Source: CALLPQ01 sp038531745
GTDB taxonomy: Bacteria > Pseudomonadota > Alphaproteobacteria > Caulobacterales > Parvularculaceae
DNA length: 64,000 nucleotides
Assembly: GCA_038531745.1 (NCBI GenBank)
Contig: JBCBBJ010000012.1
Coordinates: 1 to 64,000 of the forward strand
Reading direction: 5' to 3'
How positions within the stretch are numbered: the stretch's first letter is position 1; each line of letters opens with the position of its first letter. The notes beneath the pieces were generated by a model. The model ran no database searches, was not told where the DNA came from, and worked only from the letters and a program-made list of their open reading frames with translations. Shown here one piece after another: positions 1 to 7,383 of the stretch. A program made the position numbers and the translations under genes.

Positions 1-117
1 TGCCACAATAATGGGCGTGAAGTGACGGCCAAAGCTGAAGGTGAATGGCTTGGAAAAACTGGGGTGAATACGCTTTGCATCAAATCAGGTTTTCCGTGGG
101 ACAATAGATCCAATTAA
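1..117 (+). CDS. C-terminal end of an unidentified protein (5' truncated)
   Basis: Frame 1 is open from the first base to a TAA at 115-117 and encodes 38 residues ending in KSGFPWDNRSN. No family is recognisable from so short a tail. It could be the end of a gene that starts before the window, or a chance open frame. The next clear genes lie on the opposite strand, so a convergent arrangement is possible. Confidence 0.35.
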   Translation, partial: CHNNGREVTAKAEGEWLGKTGVNTLCIKSGFPWDNRSN

Positions 118-291
118 GTCTCCAATGGGCGCTTACCCGATGGAAAATTGACGATAGAGCTATTCAACACTCTCCATTCCCGCCTCAACAAGGCGGCGAT
201 AGTCTACCGAAGGATCGAATTCGCATTCGTTGCAAAACGAAAGGCGAAACTAACGCCGTTCAACGTCAAGGCGCTCTATTTCTTCAAACTC
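118..291. other. Short region without a clear gene
   Basis: A TTG-started frame at 148-321 on the plus strand would give a 57-residue basic peptide containing RIEFAFVAKRKAKL, but it overlaps the 3' end of the minus-strand gene at 292-600 and has no convincing ribosome-binding site. I treat it as unproven. No tRNA or terminator hairpin was seen here. Confidence 0.3.
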
Positions 292-600
292 TTATACAAA
301 GACTGCGAAGGCAAAACATAGCATCATACCGGCATAAAGGCCGAACCGTAGGATGAAGCGCCAGAGGGCAACGCGTTCGACGATGGCCTCTATGGGATCG
401 GCGAAGAGAAAACCGATCAGTACACAGTAAAAAGAAATTGTTTTTTGATCCGGGCTATCCCCCATGGGCACAAAGGCTTTGGAGAGCACGATTATGGCAA
501 CCGTGAAAACGATCCTGACAACCGCAAGACGCCAATTGATTTGATTGAACGCCCAACGCATCACCGATGGTCGTTCCCTGGTGGGGAGTGGGTTTTTCAT
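292..600 (-). CDS. Small membrane protein, 102 aa
   Basis: An uncharacterised inner-membrane protein. About 22 polar, basic residues are followed by three hydrophobic stretches, near residues 24-45, 57-69 and 80-102, the last running to the C-terminus. No enzymatic motif is visible. It starts 10 bases after the stop of the 81-residue gene upstream on the same strand, so the two are probably co-transcribed with the small membrane proteins further upstream. The function is unknown. The gene call rests on hydrophobicity, spacing and the absence of a better frame. Confidence 0.55.
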   Translation of the reverse strand: MKNPLPTRERPSVMRWAFNQINWRLAVVRIVFTVAIIVLSKAFVPMGDSPDQKTISFYCVLIGFLFADPIEAIVERVALWRFILRFGLYAGMMLCFAFAVFV

Positions 601-610
601 CGCTTAACCA

Positions 611-856
611 TTAGGGTTTTCCGTAGCTATCCCACCAGCGCAAACCAAAATCACGGCGGCGATTGATGACTTCCTTCGCTTCGGCCAGTGATCCCTGATC
701 GAAAGCCCGCAAGTCTTTTAAGGCTTCAACCTCACGCCCAGCCTGAATTTTTGATAAAAGATCATCAATCTGTACACCGCTTAACTGTGTGAGCACCGCG
801 CGGGCGCGCTGACGCTGGGCTTCTATCGTGTTTTCACGAGGGACGTTAACGTGCAT
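611..856 (-). CDS. Ribosomal L7/L12 C-terminal-domain-like small protein, 81 aa
   Basis: A small soluble protein. Residues about 24-67 read as the alpha-beta pattern of the bL12 C-terminal domain, including LSGVQIDDLLSKIQAGREVEALKDLR followed by SLAEAKEVINRRR. Stand-alone proteins of this kind are known outside the ribosome and are often annotated as 'ribosomal protein L7/L12-like' without a defined role. The N-terminus (residues 1-20) is polar and lacks the flexible hinge of true RplL. It sits in a tight minus-strand run with membrane proteins. The family assignment is by pattern only. The start at 856 has GGGG just upstream, which is a weak ribosome-binding site. Confidence 0.6.
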   Translation of the reverse strand: MHVNVPRENTIEAQRQRARAVLTQLSGVQIDDLLSKIQAGREVEALKDLRAFDQGSLAEAKEVINRRRDFGLRWWDSYGKP

Positions 857-871
857 CCCCAGAAGGAACGC

Positions 872-967
872 TTAAAAGACCAGAAACATTGAAAGCATAC
901 CGCCCGAGGCGGTAAATGCTGCGCCCGCCATGATGAGTAAGCCCGTGACAAAGAGAACCGTCCTCAT
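872..967 (-). CDS. Candidate 31-aa single-pass membrane peptide
   Basis: An ATG-started frame encodes MRTVLFVTGLLIMAGAAFTA followed by a second hydrophobic half and a TAA stop. Almost the whole peptide is hydrophobic with one N-terminal Arg, typical of tiny membrane proteins. It fills the gap between the 163-residue membrane protein (stop at 1021) and the L12-like gene (start 856) on the same strand. Its ribosome-binding site is weak, with only A-rich sequence upstream. It may be a real small gene or a decayed remnant. Confidence 0.35.
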   Translation of the reverse strand: MRTVLFVTGLLIMAGAAFTASGGMLSMFLVF

Positions 968-1020
968 GCTTTTTATGGCCACATGATCTAATCTGAAGAG
1001 CAACGGTGCAATTTTTTTCG

Positions 1021-1512
1021 TCACGGTGTTACCTTCGCTTGAATGTCCAAGACTGTTTTGGCCATCCAGCGGACAAGCACAGCACCCAGAACGATACCTA
1101 TCGAAAAACCGATAGGCCAGGGAAGCGAGGCAACCAAGCCGTTGGTGAGTGGCCCGGAAGTACCGTCCAATCCACCGCCAAAGGGGCTATGGCGCCCATT
1201 GATCAGTATAGAGCTGATCATCCCAGCCTCAGCCAGGATGTGCAAGGCGGGCAGGAAACACGCCAACATAACCCAGCGCCGGGGCACCGGGTGGCCATGA
1301 AGGGCGCACAAAACCCGGTAAAAGCTGACGAGTGTGGCCAGGGCCACGAGCGCAATCATGGAGACGCTCACAGCGGTCAAGTCGATCGCCGCGTGCCGCA
1401 CGACCCCAATTGGCGTGAAGACCGCAAAACAGGTGAGGTAGACGGCCTCAACCGCGGCTTGTAGCCGGGGCCGGGTCGACCTCAATGGTGTAATTGGTTG
1501 CACCTCACCCAT
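1021..1512 (-). CDS. Four-helix membrane protein of unknown function, 163 aa
   Basis: A hydrophobic protein with about four predicted membrane spans, near residues 22-40, 47-67, 80-105 and 128-150. A Gly-rich loop (SPFGGGLDGTSGPL) lies between spans three and four. I do not recognise a domain. It is the first gene of a minus-strand run that continues with the 31-, 81- and 102-residue proteins, and it diverges from the Anbu cluster, whose first gene starts at 1640. The intervening 127 bases presumably hold both promoters. The ribosome-binding site at 1512 is poor, so the start is uncertain. Confidence 0.55.
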   Translation of the reverse strand: MGEVQPITPLRSTRPRLQAAVEAVYLTCFAVFTPIGVVRHAAIDLTAVSVSMIALVALATLVSFYRVLCALHGHPVPRRWVMLACFLPALHILAEAGMISSILINGRHSPFGGGLDGTSGPLTNGLVASLPWPIGFSIGIVLGAVLVRWMAKTVLDIQAKVTP

Positions 1513-1639
1513 GATTTCAGACTAAAACGAAACGGTTAGAAAAGTCTTTAGGTGTCTGGCCCCACGGCGTGCGGAACTCGCCCGCCACGATCTTAGCTTG
1601 CCGGGTTTCGACCCCGCCCATTGTGTGTATGATGAGGAC

Positions 1640-3067
1640 ATGACGAGGCGCGAAGATTTTTTTGACGAAATGCGGGGGCACGGGGAAAGCGTTCGGGCGC
1701 CCTATGCGGAATACAATGATTGGCTTCAAACGGTTGATTTGGCGTCACTCCGGCGCAAATCCCGCGAAGCGGAGCAATTTTTTCGGCGCACGGGCATCAC
1801 CTTTAACGTCTATGGCCGGGCCGAAGCCAATGAGCGGCTCATCCCCTTCGACCTTGTACCGCGCATCATTAGCGGGCGGGAGTGGGCCCGCCTGACCCGC
1901 GGTATTAACCAGCGAGTGCGCGCGATAAACGCGTTTCTCCATGATATTTATCATCGCCAGGAGATCATCCGTGCAGGGCGCATTCCCAAGCATTTGATTG
2001 CCAATAATGAGGCGTTTTTGCCAAAGATGATCGGCGTTTCCCCGCCAGGCGGTGTTTACACGCACATTGTGGGGATCGATCTGGTGCGCACCGGCGAAGA
2101 TGAGTTTTTCGTCCTTGAGGACAATGCGCGCACGCCGTCGGGCGTCTCCTACATGCTCGAGAACCGGGAGACCATGGTGAACATGTTCCCCACCCTTTTC
2201 TCGCGTATCAATGTGCAGCGCGTGAGCAACTATCCACGCAAACTGCGCCGCTCGCTTGAGCGGTGTGCGCCATCGGGGCTGACCAACAGCCCGGTTATTG
2301 CGGTGCTGACCCCTGGCATCCACAACTCAGCCTATTATGAGCATTCGTTCCTTGCCGAACAAATGGGCGCCGAACTGGTGGAGGGGACTGATCTGAAGGT
2401 TGTCGACGGCAAGCTTGCCATGCGCACCACCGAAGGGTTTCAGCCGATTGATGTTCTCTATCGCCGGATTGACGATGATTATATCGACCCGCTGAATTTT
2501 AATCCCACTTCGGTTTTGGGCGTGCCGGGCGCATTTGATATTTTCCGCGCCGGGCGATTAACGCTCGCCAATGCACCGGGCGCCGGTATTGCCGATGATA
2601 AGGCGGTTTATTCCTACATCCCTGACATCGTTGAGTTTTATACGGGCGAAAAAGCGATCTTAAAAAACGTGCCCACTTGGCGCTGTTCGGAGGCGGATAG
2701 TCTTGCCTATGTGCTCGACAATCTCGAAACACTGGTGGTCAAGGAAGTCCATGGTTCGGGCGGCTATGGCATGCTCGTAGGGCCCGCCGCAAGTAAGAAA
2801 GAAATTGAGAATTTCCGTGCAAAACTGAAAGCGAAACCCGCGGCTTACATTGCGCAACCCACCCTTGCCCTTTCAACCGTCCCGGTACTGACCAAGGCGG
2901 GGTTGGCGCCGCGCCATGTGGACTTGCGGCCCTATGTTCTTGTCTGCCCCGACGGGGTTGAGATCACCCCCGGCGGCTTGACCCGCGTTGCCTTGCAGGA
3001 GGGCTCCCTCGTGGTGAATTCCAGCCAGGGCGGCGGCACCAAAGATACTTGGGTGCTGGAGGACTGA
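1640..3067 (+). CDS. Circularly permuted ATP-grasp protein (Anbu cluster)
   Basis: A member of the COG2308 family (DUF404/DUF407), circularly permuted ATP-grasp proteins predicted to form amide or peptide bonds with ATP. The chosen ATG has GAGG three bases upstream and gives the family-typical beginning FFDEM, with 475 residues; an earlier in-frame ATG at 1598 would add 14 residues. Visible family segments include the run ending LVPRIISGREWARL, then VLEDNARTPSGVSYMLENRE, VKEVHGSGGYGM and the C-terminal SSQGGGTKDTWV. It is followed after two bases by the alpha-E gene, then a transglutaminase and Anbu. This is the classic four-gene neighbourhood, in which the ATP-grasp and alpha-E proteins are thought to make a peptide product or tag. 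The substrate is unknown. Confidence 0.93.
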   Translation: MTRREDFFDEMRGHGESVRAPYAEYNDWLQTVDLASLRRKSREAEQFFRRTGITFNVYGRAEANERLIPFDLVPRIISGREWARLTRGINQRVRAINAFLHDIYHRQEIIRAGRIPKHLIANNEAFLPKMIGVSPPGGVYTHIVGIDLVRTGEDEFFVLEDNARTPSGVSYMLENRETMVNMFPTLFSRINVQRVSNYPRKLRRSLERCAPSGLTNSPVIAVLTPGIHNSAYYEHSFLAEQMGAELVEGTDLKVVDGKLAMRTTEGFQPIDVLYRRIDDDYIDPLNFNPTSVLGVPGAFDIFRAGRLTLANAPGAGIADDKAVYSYIPDIVEFYTGEKAILKNVPTWRCSEADSLAYVLDNLETLVVKEVHGSGGYGMLVGPAASKKEIENFRAKLKAKPAAYIAQPTLALSTVPVLTKAGLAPRHVDLRPYVLVCPDGVEITPGGLTRVALQEGSLVVNSSQGGGTKDTWVLED

Positions 3068-3069
3068 CC

Positions 3070-4011
3070 ATGCTGGGAAAAACCGCTGGCGGGCTATTCT
3101 GGCTCGCCCGTTATCTTGAGCGTAGTGAAAACACCGCCCGTCTGGTGGAGGCGGGCTTCCATATGGCCTTGACCCGCGCCTCCATCGGCGCCGATGAGTG
3201 GTCATCAATCCTCACCACAACGGACTGTATGGAGGCCTATACCAAACGCTATGGTGAGATTAATCCCGACCATGTGATCGATTTCCTCATCCGTGATCGG
3301 AACAATCCGTTGAGCATCATCTCATCTGTGAGTGCGGCGCGCGATAATGCGCGTCTTACCCGCACCGCCCTCACCCGGGAAATGTTTGAGGCGGTCAATG
3401 ACGCCTGGCTTACCCTCAAACGGCTTTTTGAGAAACCGATTACACCGTCTAATCTGACACAGGTTTTGTTCAGTATTCGCCAGCAATCAGCACAGGTGCG
3501 CGGCACCTTGCACGGTACCATGTTGCGCACGGACAGCTACTGGTTCTCTCGCCTTGGCAGTATGATTGAGCGCGCCGATAACACTGCCCGCATCCTTAAT
3601 GTGAAATATTATCTGCTTTTGCCGTCGGGCACCTCAATCGGCTCCTCCCTGGATAATGTCCAATGGGAAATGCTGTTGCGCTCCACCTCGGCGGAGCGTT
3701 CCTATAACTGGCTATTCACCGGTGAGGCCAATGCCAAAACCATCGCGAATTTCCTCTTACTAGACGGGCGGCTGCCGCGGTCCTTGCGCTATTGCTATGA
3801 TAATATTGCCGATAATCTTCTGTCTTTGCGCGAGGCTTGCGATGATGAGGTATTAGCCTGTCAGCAGGCGGAGGATTATCGCCGCTATCTGCGCAACCAG
3901 AGTATCGACCAACTTCTTAATCGCGGCTTGCACGAGTTTCTTGGCGAGTTTTTGAACAATAATTCCAGCCTGTCCGATCAAATCCAGAATGATTACCGGT
4001 TTTATGAGTAG
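3070..4011 (+). CDS. Alpha-E domain protein (DUF403; Anbu cluster)
   Basis: An all-helical protein of the COG2307/DUF403 family, 313 residues. The start (MLGKTAGGLFWLARYLERSE) is the conserved beginning of the family. The motif continues with ENTARLVEAGFH, and a second copy-like segment appears as RLGSMIERADNTARIL near residues 165-180. The ATG lies two bases after the upstream stop, which suggests translational coupling with the ATP-grasp gene; an upstream in-frame ATG at 3049 overlaps that gene and is unlikely. Alpha-E proteins nearly always accompany circularly permuted ATP-grasp proteins and are presumed to act with them. No catalytic chemistry has been established that I can name. Confidence 0.92.
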   Translation: MLGKTAGGLFWLARYLERSENTARLVEAGFHMALTRASIGADEWSSILTTTDCMEAYTKRYGEINPDHVIDFLIRDRNNPLSIISSVSAARDNARLTRTALTREMFEAVNDAWLTLKRLFEKPITPSNLTQVLFSIRQQSAQVRGTLHGTMLRTDSYWFSRLGSMIERADNTARILNVKYYLLLPSGTSIGSSLDNVQWEMLLRSTSAERSYNWLFTGEANAKTIANFLLLDGRLPRSLRYCYDNIADNLLSLREACDDEVLACQQAEDYRRYLRNQSIDQLLNRGLHEFLGEFLNNNSSLSDQIQNDYRFYE

Positions 4012-4041
4012 CCGGATGGCAACGGCGCCGAGGACCTATCG

Positions 4042-4842
4042 ATGCAACTCACAATTTCGCATACAACAACTTACGCTTATGACCCGCCGGTAAAGGCGGG
4101 CCTGCAACAGTTGCGCTTACGCCCACGCACCAATGAGGTGCAAACCATCAATGACTGGCAAGTCAGCGTGGAAGGCGGCACGATTGAAGCGGCGTTTGAA
4201 GATCAGCATAAAAACCTTGTGGACCTCATCAGCCTGGAAACCGATATTGCGGCACTGACGGTTGTGGCAACAGGCTCTGTGCAGACACGCGACGCCGCTG
4301 GGGTTACCGCGCCGGAATATAGCTTTGCCCCCCATTGGTACTACCGCAAGCCAACCCCGCTCACCGCTCCTGGTGCCAGTCTTGAAAAACTCGCCGCCGG
4401 TATCAATACCGATACGGATGATATCTCCATTCTGCATGCGGTTTGTGCCGCCACGCGCGAGGCCGTAACCTACGAAACTGGCCAGACCGGCACCACCACA
4501 ACCGTGGAAGATGCCCTCGCCACCGGGCGCGGTGTATGTCAGGACCATGCCCATGTGTTTATCGCTTGCGCACGCCGCCTTGGTTTTCCCTGCCGTTATG
4601 TGAGCGGCTATCTGATGATGAACGACCGGGTTGATCAGGAGGCAAGCCACGCCTGGGCGGAAGCCCTCGTGGAAGGGGTCGGCTGGGTTGGCTTTGATGT
4701 GTCCAACGCCATTTGCCCCGATGAGCGCTATGTGCGGATTGCCACGGGGTGCGACTATGGCGAGGCGGCACCGTTTTCCGGTATCGCCGTGCCAGGCGGG
4801 GGCGAACAATCCCTGATTGTGTCTGTTCAGGTACAACAGTAG
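4042..4842 (+). CDS. Transglutaminase-like cysteine peptidase (Anbu cluster)
   Basis: A bacterial transglutaminase-superfamily protein, 266 residues. The N-terminal domain (residues 1-110) starts MQLTISHTTTYAYDPPVKAG, typical of the COG1305 group found with alpha-E and ATP-grasp genes. The catalytic triad is visible: Cys166 in GVCQDHAH, His203 in SHAWAE and Asp219 in GFDVSNA. GAGG lies eight bases before the ATG. In this neighbourhood the protein probably acts as a peptidase or amidase on the product of the ATP-grasp and alpha-E pair rather than as a cross-linking enzyme. It has no signal peptide, so a cytoplasmic site is inferred. Confidence 0.92.
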   Translation: MQLTISHTTTYAYDPPVKAGLQQLRLRPRTNEVQTINDWQVSVEGGTIEAAFEDQHKNLVDLISLETDIAALTVVATGSVQTRDAAGVTAPEYSFAPHWYYRKPTPLTAPGASLEKLAAGINTDTDDISILHAVCAATREAVTYETGQTGTTTTVEDALATGRGVCQDHAHVFIACARRLGFPCRYVSGYLMMNDRVDQEASHAWAEALVEGVGWVGFDVSNAICPDERYVRIATGCDYGEAAPFSGIAVPGGGEQSLIVSVQVQQ

Positions 4843-4878
4843 AACCACCCCTGTTGCGCCATCTGAAAGTGAGTCTCG

Positions 4879-5616
4879 ATGACATATTGCGTTGCCCTTC
4901 GCCTAAATGGCGGGCTGATTTTCATGTCCGACACCCGCACAAATGCGGGTGTTGATAATATTTCCACTGTCAAAAAAATGTTCACCTGGAACACCCCAGG
5001 GGAGCGGACGCTGACGCTGATGACTGCGGGCAATCTGGCCACCACGCAAGCGGTGATCAGCTTGTTGGAGGAGCGCACCGTCTCCCCCGATGAGCGCCAG
5101 CCCGCTTTTCTTGCCGCTCCCACCATGTTTCAGGTGGCCCGTCTGATCGGGGAAACCCTCAAAGAGGTGATCCGCCATCAGACCGGCAACAGCAAGGAAA
5201 GCGAGGCACCTTACCGCGCCACTATTATCCTCGGTGGGCAGATTAAAGGCATGGCGCCCCGGTTGTTTCTGATTTACCCCGAAGGCAATTTTATCGAGGC
5301 CACTGACGAAACCCCGTTTTTCCAATCGGGCGAAATGAAATATGGGCGGCCAATTTTGCTGCGCTGCTTTGATCCGGCCATGAGCTTTGAACAAGCAACC
5401 AAACTGTTATGCCTGTCGTTTGATCCAACCTTGCGGGCCAATCTTGGTGTTGGCATGCCCCTTGATCTGATGACCTACGCGGCGGACAGTTTTACCACGG
5501 GCCACCAGCACCGATTTGAAGATAGCGACCCCTATTTCCACGATGTCTCGGCCCGCTGGCGCGATGCACTCAAAACAGCGCTTGATCGTTTGCCGGATTA
5601 TCCGTTTACCGATTAA
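4879..5616 (+). CDS. anbu: Anbu, proteasome-type Ntn hydrolase
   Basis: A 245-residue protein of the COG3484 'predicted proteasome-type protease' family (Anbu, ancestral beta subunit, also called BPH). After removal of Met1 the chain starts with Thr (MTYCVALRL), the expected N-terminal nucleophile. Asp17 (SDTR) and Lys31/Lys32 (TVKKMF), counted from that Thr, match the acidic and basic residues of the proteasomal active site. The family assembles into open helical or ring-like oligomers rather than 20S barrels, and its natural substrate is not established. It is the last gene of a four-gene plus-strand cluster. The region behind it is a repeat island rather than a clear terminator. Confidence 0.93.
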   Translation: MTYCVALRLNGGLIFMSDTRTNAGVDNISTVKKMFTWNTPGERTLTLMTAGNLATTQAVISLLEERTVSPDERQPAFLAAPTMFQVARLIGETLKEVIRHQTGNSKESEAPYRATIILGGQIKGMAPRLFLIYPEGNFIEATDETPFFQSGEMKYGRPILLRCFDPAMSFEQATKLLCLSFDPTLRANLGVGMPLDLMTYAADSFTTGHQHRFEDSDPYFHDVSARWRDALKTALDRLPDYPFTD

Positions 5617-5654
5617 ATGATGAGATCGCTATTTCTGGGTAAAGACGGTGACGG

Positions 5655-5902
5655 CCGGTTAACTTTCTCGGCTGCGTTAACGATATCGAACCATGGCTGG
5701 CGTCAAAAACCAAATCGAAAAATACGCTTCCCCGCGACTTGATCGCGGGGCCCAGGGCGCATCACCTGCAAACGATCTTGATAATGTCACCCCAAGTGGC
5801 AACCCCATGGACCCCGTGGTCAAGCCAAGGGGCGGCGTAGATGGCAGATTGAAATCCGTCTTCCCAGGCAAGTACTGCGGCGACCGGTGAACTTTCTCGG
5901 CT
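5655..5902. repeat. Repeat island bounded by 19-base direct repeats
   Basis: The gap between anbu and ugd contains two near-identical 19-base copies in direct orientation, at 5655-5673 and 5884-5902. Both read CCGGTKAACTTTCTCGGCT, differing only at the sixth base. Similarity extends weakly upstream of each copy. Between them lies an inverted pair of GC-rich palindromes. The layout resembles an inserted repeat element with duplicated flanks, although 19 bases is long for a normal target-site duplication. No open frame in the interval is convincing. Confidence 0.7.
5730..5832. repeat. REP-like inverted pair of palindromes
   Basis: The first palindrome (5730-5750) has perfect 8-base arms CCCCGCGA/TCGCGGGG around CTTGA. 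The second (5812-5832) has arms CCCCGTGG/CCAAGGGG with one mismatch around TCAAG. They sit in opposite orientation about 60 bases apart, like a bacterial interspersed mosaic element. The same family recurs at 50244-50345 in the same head-to-head layout, and in degenerate form at 38931-38990. Such palindromes are widespread in alphaproteobacterial intergenic DNA. They may also help end transcription from anbu and ugd. Confidence 0.8.
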
Positions 5903-5923
5903 AGATTGAGGGTAAGCGCGATC

Positions 5924-7225
5924 TCACCGCCCGATGGACGCATAGGTGAAGCCATTTTTGACCATCACGCTCGGCGCATAGACATTGCGCAAATCAACCA
6001 TCACCGGGGCCGCCATCAGGGTCTTCATCCGGTCAAGGTCAAGCGCACGGAAGATATCCCACTCCGTGATCAGGGCAACAACATGGGCATCCTTCAGCGC
6101 GTCATACGGCCCCTCACAAAATTCCACATTCTGGAATAGCGATTGGCTCTCTTCCATACCCGCGGGATCAAACGCTTTTATCGTCGCGCCCGCCGCCTGA
6201 AGCGCTGGAATAATATCGAGTGAGGGAGCGTCGCGCATATCATCCGTGTTTGGCTTAAAGGTTAAGCCCAAGACGGCCACGGTCTTACCCTCCAGCGAAC
6301 CATCGCACGCAGCGATAATCCGCTCCGCCATGGCCTTTTTTCGGTTGTCATTAATATCAACAACGGCCTCAACGATGCGTGAAGGGGCCCCAACCTGTTG
6401 CGCCGTGCGGACCAACGCCAGTGTGTCTTTAGGAAAACAAGAGCCGCCATAGCCGGGCCCCGCATGGAGGAATTTTGCCCCGATACGCCCGTCAAGCCCA
6501 ATGCCGCGCGCCACTTCCTGCACGTTGGCACCAACTTTTTCGCATAGGTCGGCCATTTCATTGATGAAGGTGATCTTCGTAGCAAGAAACGCATTGGCCG
6601 CATATTTGATCAATTCGGATGTTGCCCGGTTGGTAAACACGATGGGGGTTTCATTGATGTAAAGCGGGCGGTAAAGCTCACGCATCACCTCAATGGCGCG
6701 CTCATCCTCCGTACCCACCACAACCCGGTCGGGGCGTTTGAAATCCTCGATTGCGGCGCCTTCGCGCAAAAACTCCGGATTGGAAACAACAGAGAACTCG
6801 GCCGATGGGCGGGTTTTCTTGATGATCGCCTCAACCTCCCGGCCCGTACCCACGGGGACCGTGGATTTGGTGACGACCACCGTATAGCCATCTAACGCCT
6901 CAGCAATTTCTTCGGATGCGGCGTACACGTAGGAAAGATCTGCATGGCCATCGCCGCGCCGCGAGGGCGTACCAACCGCAATAAAGACCGCATCCGCATC
7001 CTTTACCGCGGTGGCCAATTCCGTCGTGAAGGATAGCCGTTCCGCCTTCACATTTTCGGCCACCAACGCCTCTAGCCCCGGCTCATAAATCGGGATCTGA
7101 CCATTTTCAAGCATGGTGATCTTTGCGGCGTCTTTATCAACGCACACAACATCATGCCCAAAATCAGCAAAACATGTCCCCGAAACGAGGCCAACATAGC
7201 CCGTACCAACCATCACAACGCGCAT
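5924..7225 (-). CDS. ugd: UDP-glucose 6-dehydrogenase
   Basis: Oxidises UDP-glucose to UDP-glucuronate with two NAD+, a precursor for acidic surface polysaccharides. The 433 residues match the usual length. The N-terminal Rossmann motif is GTGYVGLVSG (residues 7-16). The catalytic cysteine is Cys263 in GPGYGGSCFPKD. The C-terminal UDP-binding domain contains VLGLTFKPNTDDMRDAPS. The next gene upstream on the same strand is a polyprenyl-phosphate sugar transferase, and galU, which makes the substrate, is at 22161. GDP-mannose or UDP-ManNAc dehydrogenases belong to the same superfamily, but the overall sequence fits Ugd best. Confidence 0.93.
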   Translation of the reverse strand: MRVVMVGTGYVGLVSGTCFADFGHDVVCVDKDAAKITMLENGQIPIYEPGLEALVAENVKAERLSFTTELATAVKDADAVFIAVGTPSRRGDGHADLSYVYAASEEIAEALDGYTVVVTKSTVPVGTGREVEAIIKKTRPSAEFSVVSNPEFLREGAAIEDFKRPDRVVVGTEDERAIEVMRELYRPLYINETPIVFTNRATSELIKYAANAFLATKITFINEMADLCEKVGANVQEVARGIGLDGRIGAKFLHAGPGYGGSCFPKDTLALVRTAQQVGAPSRIVEAVVDINDNRKKAMAERIIAACDGSLEGKTVAVLGLTFKPNTDDMRDAPSLDIIPALQAAGATIKAFDPAGMEESQSLFQNVEFCEGPYDALKDAHVVALITEWDIFRALDLDRMKTLMAAPVMVDLRNVYAPSVMVKNGFTYASIGR

Positions 7226-7383
7226 GGCGACATTCCTTTTTTATGCGGGCGCTTCTGGTGCGGCCCCGGTCTGACCATGGCGTATAGCCAATCCGCCCGC
7301 TGACGCACAGCCCTTGGCTGGCGATTTTCTGACCTTAATCAACGGTAGAATTGGCTTAGGGCGGCGATGGGGAGGCGATCCCG

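Noticed and set aside
1517..1729. 70-codon minus-strand frame at the start of the ATP-grasp gene
   Set aside because: It overlaps the conserved N-terminus of the ATP-grasp protein and has no support.
4117..4848. Long minus-strand frame opposite the transglutaminase gene
   Set aside because: It is a shadow of a gene with intact catalytic residues, has no family features and lies antisense within an operon.
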